NCBI GenBank assembly: GCA_003235605.1
Contig: QJVU01000388.1
Location: 1-11,246, forward strand
Direction of reading: 5' to 3'
Source of the DNA: Planctomycetota bacterium
GTDB taxonomy: Bacteria; Planctomycetota; UBA1135; UBA2386
Length of the DNA: 11,246 nucleotides
Of this stretch, positions 1 to 6,190 are shown in pieces; within the stretch, counting starts at the first letter, position 1; every line of letters starts with the position of its first letter. Below the pieces are notes generated by a model. It was not told the DNA's origin, did not search any database, and worked only from the letters and a program-made list of their open reading frames with translations. The translations under genes and the position numbers were made by a program.

Positions 1-47
1 GGGCCGGCCTGGGCCCCGGTCTGGACTTTCTTCAGCTGCGGAGGCAT
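1..47 (-). CDS. Possible start of a divergent gene (partial, runs off left edge)
   Basis: An ATG on the minus strand at base 47 opens a frame that runs off the left edge, reading M-P-P-Q-L-K-K-V-Q-T-G-A-Q-A-G. Third codon positions are almost all G or C up to this ATG, and the bias fades between it and the plus-strand gene, which fits coding sequence beginning here. No Shine-Dalgarno site is visible upstream. The same third positions are shared by plus frame 1, which stays open from base 1 to a TAA at 76-78, so the stretch could instead be the tail of an upstream plus-strand gene. Fifteen residues are too few to name a product. Confidence 0.3.
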   Translation of the reverse strand, partial: MPPQLKKVQTGAQAG

Positions 48-50
48 GTC

Positions 51-79
51 TTGGCGTAAGGTTGGTGCCCGATTGTAAT
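51..79 (+). promoter_or_regulatory. Candidate sigma70-type promoter for the 94-1623 gene
   Basis: TTGGCG at 51-56 (four of six matches to the -35 consensus) and TGTAAT at 74-79 (five of six to the -10) are separated by exactly 17 bases. Initiation would fall near base 86, leaving a leader of under ten bases before the ATG at 94. That fits the absence of a Shine-Dalgarno site and suggests near-leaderless translation. The -10 lies in the near-palindrome GATTGTAATC (71-80), which read on the other strand gives TACAAT, so a divergent promoter could share it; I see no convincing -35 for that direction. Confidence 0.45.
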
Positions 80-93
80 CCGTATTTCTCGCC

Positions 94-1623
94 ATGCAGT
101 CGCGCTTCTTCGATCCATGCCCGAGGCTTGTCGTGTGGCTCTGGGCAGCGTCCCTCTTCGTGGCCGGCGCCGCTCCTGCCCAGGGGGGAGTCGTACGGCC
201 GCTTTCGAGCCAGGAGGCGCTGCGGCGGCTGATCACCGTCGAACGCAAGGATGGCCTGGTCGTGCAGGTCCGCTGGGGCAAGCACGAGATCCCCATGGTG
301 CGGCCAGCGGCCACTTTGGCTTTTGGTCTCTCCCGAGACGGTGACCAGCTGGTGCTGCTTGCCAACGGCGTGCGCGACTCCCTCGACCTCTATGTCTTTG
401 GCAAGAAAACCGGCGACCTGTACAGCTTCCAGACGCAAGGTGGACGCCGCCTGCGCCGGGACTTCAACGGCGGACAGGGCTCCTGGCCATGGGTGGAGGG
501 CTCCCACCTGATCCTGTTCGGCTACGAGAAGGAGGGCAAGCTGGAGTTTCGGGCGGTGTCGCGGTCTGGACAGGTCCATGCCGATCGGCAGCTGGATCTG
601 GCGCTGACGGGGTGGCAGATCGACTCCGATCCGGACCGAGGCTACGTGCGGGTGCGCTTTGCCGGCGTGCAGGAACCGCTGGAGTTCCACCACCCGCTGT
701 CGGCTAGGCTGGAGCTCGAGAAAGGCCTCCTGGAGTTCGGCACCGTGCAGCTGGGCAGCAGCACCAAGCGGCTGCTGGGCCTGCGCAACTCCGGCAAGCG
801 TCCGATGACACTGCGCCTGGGCCTGCAGTCGGCGCAATTCGAGCTGGGCGCCACGGAGCCTCGGGAACGGCGGTTGGCCCCCGGGGGTCACAGCCGCATC
901 GAGGTGATCTTCAAGCCGAAGACCGCAGGTGTGCACGAGGCCAGGATGAAGCTGGCCGCCACCGGCTCGATCCGCGACCTGCTCGTGGTCCTGCGCGGTG
1001 AGGCGCGGGCGGTTTCCAGGGTGGTCACCGCGGACACCTCGAAGGCGACGACCTCCACCCAGGAAGCAGCCGAGACCGGCCCGAAGGAGGAGAGGCTCGA
1101 CGCACCCGTGCTCCTGGAGCATCGGCTCCACCCCCTTGGGGGCGGCGAGGTGCTGGTGCTGGGACGCATCGCCACCGCGGGAAGAACCAGGCCGCTGCCA
1201 CAACTGTCCCTGCGCAACGCGCAGACTCCTGGGGAGGTGTCCTCCCAGCCCGATGCCGACGGGCGCTTCCACGCCCGGCTGCAGGCTGGACAGTTCGCTC
1301 GCATCGAGATCGCCACCGCGGATGGCCAGCGGCGCTCACCCTGGGCGGAGCTGGGAGAGGTGCAGCCACAACTGGAGATCGCGGGCACGGACCTCATCGT
1401 CCGCTGCCTTCCCAACCAGCGGTTCCTGCTCCTGGCAGTGCCCCCGGGAAGCCCGACCCGGATTCTGGGCTCCTGGCGGGGCAGGGCCAGATCGGCCGGG
1501 CTGGTGCGCTATCCGCTCAGCTCTTTTGGCGTCAAGGAAGGCGGCACCGCTCCCATGGCCCTGGTCCTGGTGACCGAGGCGGACGGCGAGACCCGGACCT
1601 CAGCCACCCTGCGGGTGCAGTAG
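94..1623 (+). CDS. Secreted multi-domain beta protein with an ASH/Hydin-like domain
   Basis: A 509-residue exported protein of unknown role. Residues 1-30 form a signal peptide: an Arg, a hydrophobic core (about 12-26), then A-P-A before Gln30. Residues 32-205 are beta-rich with the feel of a few beta-propeller blades (R-D-G-D-Q-L-V-L-L at 81-89; F-G-K-K-T-G-D-L-Y at 102-110), but no family is certain. Residues 207-304 match the ASPM/SPD-2/Hydin immunoglobulin-like fold: L-E-F-G-T-V-Q-L-G, then L-R-N-S-G, then I-E-V-I-F-K-P-K-T-A-G. A Thr/Glu-rich linker (308-335) leads to two more beta segments (338-425 and 426-509), the first resembling a carboxypeptidase-regulatory-like domain. No catalytic residues are visible. 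ASH domains in exported bacterial proteins usually act as adhesion or scaffold modules. The ATG is chosen because the signal peptide begins there. The gene points against the neighbouring operon, so a functional link is not implied. Confidence 0.85.
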   Translation: MQSRFFDPCPRLVVWLWAASLFVAGAAPAQGGVVRPLSSQEALRRLITVERKDGLVVQVRWGKHEIPMVRPAATLAFGLSRDGDQLVLLANGVRDSLDLYVFGKKTGDLYSFQTQGGRRLRRDFNGGQGSWPWVEGSHLILFGYEKEGKLEFRAVSRSGQVHADRQLDLALTGWQIDSDPDRGYVRVRFAGVQEPLEFHHPLSARLELEKGLLEFGTVQLGSSTKRLLGLRNSGKRPMTLRLGLQSAQFELGATEPRERRLAPGGHSRIEVIFKPKTAGVHEARMKLAATGSIRDLLVVLRGEARAVSRVVTADTSKATTSTQEAAETGPKEERLDAPVLLEHRLHPLGGGEVLVLGRIATAGRTRPLPQLSLRNAQTPGEVSSQPDADGRFHARLQAGQFARIEIATADGQRRSPWAELGEVQPQLEIAGTDLIVRCLPNQRFLLLAVPPGSPTRILGSWRGRARSAGLVRYPLSSFGVKEGGTAPMALVLVTEADGETRTSATLRVQ

Positions 1624-1628
1624 GCCCG

Positions 1629-2039
1629 TCAACTCGCTTCGCCGTTCCGATCCTCCGAGAAGTGCTGGCTGACGATCTTCCACTCGTCCTTGATCCTGGC
1701 CACCGAGAAGGAGACGCGCCCATGGTGGCTGGCTTCGCGCCCTTCCGGGTCCACCTGCGTCAGGCGGTAGTGGCCAGAGACGCTGGCGAAACGGTCCTCG
1801 AAGACCTGGTAGTTCAAGTCCACGAACTCCATGCGGAACGTATCCAGGTAGCGGAACTCCTGGTCCAGGACCTCCTCGTAGGCTCCCCACCCGATGTCCG
1901 TGCGCCCCGAGGCGTCCAGGTGCACGAAGCGCTTGTCGGTCCAGAAGTGCGCGCGGTAGGCCTTGATATCACAGGAGTTGCATGCCTGGCGCATGCTCCG
2001 GAAGAAGCCCTCGAGCTCTTTGTTGGATTCCAGGCTCAT
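1629..2039 (-). CDS. SnoaL/NTF2-like (DUF4440-type) small protein
   Basis: A 136-residue protein with no signal peptide, so probably cytoplasmic. Length and layout fit the NTF2-like alpha+beta cone fold: N-terminal helices (E-L-E-G-F-F-R-S-M-R-Q-A, about 8-19), a mid-region with F-W-T-D-K and G-W-G-A-Y-E, and a final antiparallel sheet with the family-typical ending R-V-S-F-S-V-A-R-I-K-D-E-W-K-I-V-S-Q-H-F-S. Members of this superfamily are small-molecule enzymes, ligand binders or dimeric accessory proteins; which applies here cannot be read. It lies 88 bases downstream of the amidohydrolase operon on the same strand and could be its last cistron, but inverted repeats in the gap leave that open. 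Before the ATG only a weak AGAGA is seen. It ends five bases from the convergent secreted-protein gene. Confidence 0.85.
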   Translation of the reverse strand: MSLESNKELEGFFRSMRQACNSCDIKAYRAHFWTDKRFVHLDASGRTDIGWGAYEEVLDQEFRYLDTFRMEFVDLNYQVFEDRFASVSGHYRLTQVDPEGREASHHGRVSFSVARIKDEWKIVSQHFSEDRNGEAS

Positions 2040-2054
2040 GGCGTCTCTAGCGGT

Positions 2055-2078
2055 TCAGATCGGAGGGACTGGATCTGA
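2055..2078 (-). repeat. Inverted repeat TCAGATC-N10-GATCTGA
   Basis: A perfect seven-base inverted repeat: TCAGATC at 2055-2061 and GATCTGA at 2072-2078. Its right arm shares two bases with the GC-rich hairpin at 2077-2092, so the two structures compete in RNA. It could be an operator or one arm of a switchable RNA structure. The repeat is short, so chance is possible. Confidence 0.35.
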
Positions 2079-2092
2079 GGGCCCCGGCCCTC
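2077..2092 (-). terminator. GC-rich hairpin downstream of the operon, no U-tract
   Basis: GAGGGCCCCGGCCCTC forms a six-base-pair stem with a four-base loop, 36 to 51 bases after the last amidohydrolase stop codon. It lacks a T-run in either direction, so it is not a classical intrinsic terminator. It may attenuate transcription, or stabilise the 3' end of the operon mRNA relative to the NTF2-like cistron. Confidence 0.35.
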
Positions 2093-2127
2093 GGGCGAGT
2101 GCCTCAGCTTGCGGTGCCGGCTCTCAG

Positions 2128-3555
2128 CTATCGCTTGATGTGACGGTAGAAGGGCTCCTTGTCCTTCTCGTAGACGACCTTGCCGTTGACAATAGCGGTC
2201 TGGACGAAGGTCCTATAGTGCAACGGGTCGCCATCCAGAATCAAGATATCCGCGTCCTTGCCGGCTTCGATGGAGCCGATTCGAGTCTCGGCGCCGACGA
2301 TCCTGGCAGCGTCTAACGTAATGGTTCGCAGGGCCTTGGCATTGTCCAGGCCGCCCCGCACCGCGTAGGCCGCGTCGATGGGCATGGTGTGGAGGTCCTG
2401 GCCGAGGATGCCGCCGGTGCCGAGGCTGGCGCCCCCGCCGTAGCCACCGCTCGGCGGCGTCACCGCCACGGGCACGCCGGCATCGGCGAGGATCGCACAC
2501 ATCCGGATGTTGGAGCCGGTGGTGTCCTTGGCCGCCGGATCCGGCCGCCGGTTCTCACGAGGGTTGACGATGGCCATGGAGCCGCGGGCCGCCACGACGT
2601 CGGGGATCGACCACGCGGTCGTGGGGCCGTCCAGGACCACGCCGACCCCCAGCAGCTCGGCGATCTCCATCGCCTGGCGGATGAGGTTGTTGTCCTGGGC
2701 GCCGGTGATCCAGAGCTTGGCCTCACCGTCCATGACCTTGAGGATCTCCTCGGTGCCGTTGGGGGGCTTGGGCGCCTTCTTGGCGCTGGCGGGAGCACTC
2801 CGTCCGCCCCGTCCGCCACCCTCCGGGGGCTTGCCCGCCGGCTGCGGTGTCGGAGCCTTGCCCTCCTCGGCGAGATGCTTGGCCACCGCCTTCTTGTGCT
2901 CCTTGGCCTTCTCCACGAGGTCGCGGAAGCTCTTCATCTGTGCCATGTTGAGGGGCACGCCCATGCGCATGACACTGCCTTCCTCCAGCACGATTCCCGC
3001 GAGATCCCCGTACGCCAGCTTGAGCACGGCGCTGGAGCCGCCGGGCTTCCCGCTGCCGCTTCCCGAGAGCCAGCAGTACGAGGTGATGCCCGCGGCAAGG
3101 CCCATCTTGATGTAGGGGTCGAAGGGGTTGACGCTGTCCTTGAGGCTGCTGTCCTTGCTGACACGGAGGTAGGGCCGCATGCCAATGCCGCTGGCCTTGA
3201 CGGCCACGAATCCCGGGCTCACCACCTGGTTCTTGGCATCGATGATCTTGGCCTTCTCGGGGATCTCGATACCCGGGCCCACCTTCTCGATCTTGTCGTC
3301 TGCTATGAGCACATGACAGTTCCGGATGCGTTGCCCGGTCCCCACGTAGACATCGGCGTTCTTGATCGCCAAGTAGGTCTTGGGCTTGGCGTCCTCCTTC
3401 TTCTTCTCCGGCTCAGGTGGCGGCGTGGGCTGTGCAACGGTCCGGCGGCCGCCGCGGCGGCGCCGGCCCCTCTGGGCGTACAGGTCGGCGGCCGTCAGCG
3501 ACAGCAAGGCCACCAGCGTGATCCAGAAGCGGTACCTGCTCGTTGCCATTCTCAT
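2128..3555 (-). CDS. Exported amidohydrolase-family protein, metal site lost
   Basis: A 475-residue protein. A signal peptide ends near L-Y-A before Gln28. The mature N-terminus is very basic (R-G-R-R-R-R-G-G-R-R, 29-38), then Pro/Lys-rich to about 58. The amidohydrolase-like fold follows: entry strand at 61-118 with G-I-E-I-P and V-V-S-P-G-F-V, and the family C-terminal hallmark (T-L-D-A-A-R-I-V-G at 413-421, G-K-D-A-D at 432-436, G-D-P-L at 442-445). By eye every metal ligand is replaced: HxH by K120/S122, strand-5 His by T284, strand-6 His by D309, strand-8 Asp by P368. A Lys-rich helix plus Pro/Gly/Arg-rich insert fills 210-266. Family members with ligands hydrolyse cyclic amides, peptides or related bonds; this one is probably a pseudoenzyme partner. 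Its ATG overlaps the preceding stop (ATGA). A second ATG at 3549 has GAGGAG eight bases upstream and may be the true start. Confidence 0.85.
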   Translation of the reverse strand: MRMATSRYRFWITLVALLSLTAADLYAQRGRRRRGGRRTVAQPTPPPEPEKKKEDAKPKTYLAIKNADVYVGTGQRIRNCHVLIADDKIEKVGPGIEIPEKAKIIDAKNQVVSPGFVAVKASGIGMRPYLRVSKDSSLKDSVNPFDPYIKMGLAAGITSYCWLSGSGSGKPGGSSAVLKLAYGDLAGIVLEEGSVMRMGVPLNMAQMKSFRDLVEKAKEHKKAVAKHLAEEGKAPTPQPAGKPPEGGGRGGRSAPASAKKAPKPPNGTEEILKVMDGEAKLWITGAQDNNLIRQAMEIAELLGVGVVLDGPTTAWSIPDVVAARGSMAIVNPRENRRPDPAAKDTTGSNIRMCAILADAGVPVAVTPPSGGYGGGASLGTGGILGQDLHTMPIDAAYAVRGGLDNAKALRTITLDAARIVGAETRIGSIEAGKDADILILDGDPLHYRTFVQTAIVNGKVVYEKDKEPFYRHIKR

Positions 3556-4976
3556 TGCTCCTCGGCCTCCTTCACCTCGGCCCCCTTGTGCCAGACGCTG
3601 ACCAGCCGGCTGGTGGGATCCAGCGGATCGCCGCTGAACAACAGCAGGTCCGCGTCCTTGTCCTTCTTGATGGAACCCACCCTGTCCTCGACCCCCAGCA
3701 TGGTCGCCGGGGTCAGCGTAACCGCCTTGAGCGCCACGTCCCGGTCGAGGCCATGGCGCACCAGATCGATCAGGCTGGGAAACAGCTTGCGCAGCTGTTG
3801 CTTGCTGTCGCCCAGGATGAAGCCCACCCGGACGCCGGCCCGGTGCAGGTTGGCGGCGGGGTTGATCGTGTGGTCGGTCCAGGGCTTCTGGGCGAGCGAA
3901 GGTCGCATGAGCACCGGCGCCTCGAGGCTCTTCAGTTGTTCGATGGCCTGATCCAGAAGGCCGCTGTTGATCTCCTGGTCGTCGGCGAGGACCGTGGCCT
4001 GGAAGCGGGTGTCGCCGACGGCATCGAGGTAGTGGAGCAAGTCGGTCGCGCTGTCCAGGCCGATGAAGGCGCGCTGCTTCTTGTCCAGGAGATCCGCCAG
4101 CACTTCCAGGTTGGGGTCCTTCTTCTGCGGCGCCGGCTGGGCCGCGGTCTTCTGGGTGGTCGGTGTCCTGCCCTGGGGTGGTGTCTGTTCCTTCTTTTCT
4201 TCCTTCTTCTCTTCCTTCTTTTCCCCCGGCTTCGGCGTGGGCTGGCTGGTCGGCTTGCTGGCCGGGGTGTTTGCCGCCGGCTTCGACGCTGCCGCGGGTT
4301 TCGGGGCAGGCTTCGGCGCCGGCTTCTTGCGTTCCTCGAGGACCTTCTTGGCCTTCTCCAGGGTGTCCTTCAGCAGCTTCTTGACCTTGGTGTCGTTGGC
4401 CGGGCTCACCATCAGGAACGCCGCATCGTTCACGGTCAGGTCGTCCAGGTTCTTGCCGGCGGGATCCAGGATCGCGCCCTGCCCGGGAAAGCCCAAGCCG
4501 CTCGGGGACAGGGCCAGGGTGGTGACGCCCTGCTCCAACAACTCGCGGAACACCTTCTGCCTGGCGTAGAGACCGCTCACCACCTTCGTGGCGGCGCGGT
4601 TGGAGCCGCTGCTGCGGCTGCTGCCGCGCGGTGGCCGGAACCGACCTCGGAAGCTCCGTTGGAACTGTGGTATGCGTTGGGTGCTGCCAGACAGGCCGGC
4701 GCGGGAGTAGGCGCTCACCAGTCCCGGCATCACCGTGCCGCCTTCGGCGTCGATGACCTTGGCCCCGGCCGGGAGCTTCACCTTCTTGCCGACATCCACG
4801 ATCTTGCCGCTGCGGATCAGCACCATGCCCATCTCGATGGGCTTGCCCTCCATGGTGAGGATGTTGGCATTGACGATGGCGACGGGTCGCTGCCCCTGCG
4901 CCGGGGCGGCCGAGCAGGCCAGCGAGATGCCAACCAGCAACAGGGGGATCCTTCTGGGTAATGGCTTCGAGATCAC
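3552..4976 (-). CDS. Exported amidohydrolase-family protein with Lys/Pro-rich insert, metal site mostly lost
   Basis: A 474-residue protein. The signal peptide (1-26) ends A-A-P-A before Gln27. The entry sandwich (31-86) is well kept (I-L-T-M-E-G-K-P-I, G-K-I-V-D-V-G, V-M-P-G-L-V), as is the C-terminus (L-T-P-A-T-M-L-G-V-E-D-R-V-G-S-I, then D-A-D and G-D-P-L-D-P). The strand-1 HxH has become Y90/R92, strand-5 His G306 and strand-6 His D332; only D390 may correspond to the strand-8 Asp. Residues 106-127 are Arg/Ser/Gly-rich. Residues about 205-287 form a Lys/Pro/Ala/Glu low-complexity insert with three K-K-E-(E/Q) units. It is probably not a metal hydrolase and more likely a structural or binding paralogue. 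The GTG start is supported by AGGAG seven bases upstream and by a GTGA overlap with the previous gene. A Cys at 21 is not in a good lipobox. Confidence 0.87.
   Translation of the reverse strand: MISKPLPRRIPLLLVGISLACSAAPAQGQRPVAIVNANILTMEGKPIEMGMVLIRSGKIVDVGKKVKLPAGAKVIDAEGGTVMPGLVSAYSRAGLSGSTQRIPQFQRSFRGRFRPPRGSSRSSGSNRAATKVVSGLYARQKVFRELLEQGVTTLALSPSGLGFPGQGAILDPAGKNLDDLTVNDAAFLMVSPANDTKVKKLLKDTLEKAKKVLEERKKPAPKPAPKPAAASKPAANTPASKPTSQPTPKPGEKKEEKKEEKKEQTPPQGRTPTTQKTAAQPAPQKKDPNLEVLADLLDKKQRAFIGLDSATDLLHYLDAVGDTRFQATVLADDQEINSGLLDQAIEQLKSLEAPVLMRPSLAQKPWTDHTINPAANLHRAGVRVGFILGDSKQQLRKLFPSLIDLVRHGLDRDVALKAVTLTPATMLGVEDRVGSIKKDKDADLLLFSGDPLDPTSRLVSVWHKGAEVKEAEEQ
4116..4334 (-). repeat. Low-complexity Lys/Pro/Ala/Glu-coding tract with KKEE repeats
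   Basis: Encodes residues 215-287 of the 474-residue protein. It starts with P-A-P-K-P-A-P-K-P units, continues with Ala/Ser/Thr/Pro, and contains three tandem 12-base units at 4185-4220 coding K-K-E-E, K-K-E-E and K-K-E-Q. It sits between the strand-4 and strand-5 regions of the barrel, where the catalytic paralogues carry only a short helix and K-P-K-L-R-P. It is probably a disordered linker; slippage could change its length. Confidence 0.75.
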
Positions 4977-6178
4977 GGAGCGTCTCCTGCTCGGTAGACG
5001 AGCTTGCCTTCGATGTAGACCAGTTCGACGGCGTGGCGCGGGTCGAGCGGGTCACCTTGGGTGACGATGAAGTCGGCGTCCTTGCCGGGGGTGAGGGAGC
5101 CCACCCGTTCGGCGATGCCGACCTGCCGGGCGGGGATGATGGTGAGTGCCTTCAGAGCTGCCTCGTAGGGCAGGCCGAGGCGGGCTGCCATGGCCGCTTG
5201 CAGGGGCAGCTGTTCCGGGGCGATGACCGGCGCGTCGGTGTTGATCGACAGGTCCGTGCAGCCGACACGGTAGTAGCCCTCGGCGATGCCCTGGAAGCGG
5301 CTGTCCTTGGTGAACTCGTACATCCGCGGGCCGAGGTTCACCGGTGTCTTGCGCTTGGCAAGGGCACTGGCTGCCCAGTGCCCGTTGAAGGTGCCGTGGG
5401 ACAGGATCATCCGCACGTTGTGGACGTCCTGGAACATGCGGGCGGTGGTGACGCAGTCGCGGGCACCGGCAGTGTGGATGATCACCGGCACTTCCCGCTC
5501 GAAGACCTTCCGCAGCTGCTCCAGGTCGGGTCTGAGCTTCGGTTTCGGTCCCTTGTGGGCGTGGAAGTCCGCCCAGGCCTTTGCATAGGCCTTGCCGCGT
5601 TCCAGGGCCTGGTGCAGCTGCCAGCTCATGCCCATGCGGGAGGCTCCCATGTCCCCGGAGTAGCGCTCGGGGTTGTAGCCCTGAGCCACCTTCATCGCCC
5701 CCAGCTTGCGGATCACGATCTCCTCGAAAGGGCCCCCGGACATCTTCAACAGGACACCGAACCCGGAGATGTTGGTGCCGGAGCCGGGAATGAACAGGGT
5801 CGTGGTGACGCCGCCGGCGACCGTCTGCTTGATCAGGTGGGTGCCGGGCTTGACCGCGTCGTAGGTCCGTAGCTCGACGTTGATGGCCTCCACCATGTCG
5901 TTGATGTCGCCGAAGCCGCCGCTGCTGACGTGGTGGTGTAGATCCACGAAGCCCGGGCTCACGGTCTTCTCCGCGAGGTCCAGGACGTCGGCTCCGGCGG
6001 GCACCTCCACGTCGGCACCGATGGCTGTGATCTTGCCGCCCTTGACCAGCATCACCCCGTGATGGATGGGATCGGTGTCCATGGTCAGGAAGCGCGCCGC
6101 CTTGACGGCGAGCACCTTCTCCTGGGTCATGCCCGGAGACAGCAGCAACAGGATCAGAGCTGTGGATCGGATGAGCAT
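4973..6178 (-). CDS. Exported metal-dependent amidohydrolase (intact active site)
   Basis: A 401-residue enzyme with a complete superfamily metal site: D-L-H-H-H-V (H81, H83), a strand-4 Lys candidate (K163 in M-K-V-A-Q), H235 in V-I-I-H-T, H261 in L-S-H-G-T and D315 in I-N-T-D-A-P. The C-terminus has the usual I-P-A-R, R-V-G-S-L, G-K-D-A-D and G-D-P-L-D. It resembles imidazolonepropionase-like or Xaa-Pro/iminohydrolase-type members, which open C-N bonds; the substrate is unknown. The first 19 residues (M-L-I-R, Leu-rich core) look like a short signal peptide ending before Gln19, without a good A-x-A. It is a close paralogue of the preceding gene, sharing F-I-P-G-S-G, N-P-E-R, R-M-G-M and G-P-K-P-K-L-R-P-D-L-E. 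The ATG at 6178 is the first in-frame ATG; it lies ten bases after the upstream stop because of an 11-bp duplication, and no Shine-Dalgarno site is well placed for it. Confidence 0.92.
   Translation of the reverse strand: MLIRSTALILLLLSPGMTQEKVLAVKAARFLTMDTDPIHHGVMLVKGGKITAIGADVEVPAGADVLDLAEKTVSPGFVDLHHHVSSGGFGDINDMVEAINVELRTYDAVKPGTHLIKQTVAGGVTTTLFIPGSGTNISGFGVLLKMSGGPFEEIVIRKLGAMKVAQGYNPERYSGDMGASRMGMSWQLHQALERGKAYAKAWADFHAHKGPKPKLRPDLEQLRKVFEREVPVIIHTAGARDCVTTARMFQDVHNVRMILSHGTFNGHWAASALAKRKTPVNLGPRMYEFTKDSRFQGIAEGYYRVGCTDLSINTDAPVIAPEQLPLQAAMAARLGLPYEAALKALTIIPARQVGIAERVGSLTPGKDADFIVTQGDPLDPRHAVELVYIEGKLVYRAGDAP
4984..4988 (-). promoter_or_regulatory. Ribosome binding site supporting a GTG start
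   Basis: AGGAG on the minus strand, seven bases before the GTG at 4976 and inside the end of the upstream gene. It decides the start of the 474-residue protein and fits translational coupling. Confidence 0.7.
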
Positions 6179-6190
6179 CGGATGAGCATC
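6166..6190 (-). repeat. 11-bp tandem duplication at a gene junction
   Basis: The plus strand is perfectly periodic with period 11 over 6166-6190; the unit CGGATGAGCAT occurs at 6168-6178 and 6179-6189. On the coding strand this gives two copies of ATGCTCATCCG, hence two ATGs, at 6189 and 6178. Only the second is in frame with the downstream enzyme. The first overlaps the upstream stop as TGATG but opens only an 11-codon frame (M-L-I-R-C-S-S-D-P-Q-L). Confidence 0.9.

Larger units (their letters stand above)
2040..2127 (-). other. Intergenic spacer between the operon and the NTF2-like gene
   Basis: This is the only real gap on the minus strand. It holds two inverted repeats (entered separately) and a seven-base direct repeat, CTCAGCT on the plus strand at 2103-2109 and 2123-2129, the second overlapping the stop codon of the upstream gene. 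I find no convincing -35/-10 pair for the NTF2-like gene here, which favours read-through or processing of the operon transcript over an independent start. Confidence 0.4.

Noticed and set aside
1605..1617. CACCC-TGC-GGGTG hairpin near the end of the 94-1623 gene as a terminator
   Set aside because: Five-base stem with no T-run and located inside the coding sequence.
2389..3951. Long plus-strand open frame (520 codons) antisense to the operon
   Set aside because: Spans two minus-strand genes with clear family motifs. Long antisense frames are expected in high-GC DNA with GC-rich third positions, and the translation has no recognisable domain.
4914..4916. Lipoprotein cysteine (Cys21) in the 474-residue protein
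   Set aside because: The residues before it (I-S-L-A-C) lack the usual Leu/Val/Ile at -3, and a standard A-P-A/Q site follows, as in the neighbours.
2128..5000. Reading the ligand-less genes as decaying pseudogenes
   Set aside because: Frames are full length with intact starts, stops, overlaps, signal peptides and C-terminal hallmarks, so maintained non-catalytic proteins fit better.
3556..5055. In-frame upstream extension of the 475-residue protein, giving an open frame of 975 codons
   Set aside because: It lies entirely over the well-supported 474-residue gene in another frame, its composition (Arg/Gly/His/Gln-rich, no fold signal) is that of a shadow frame, and a signal peptide starts at the internal ATG.
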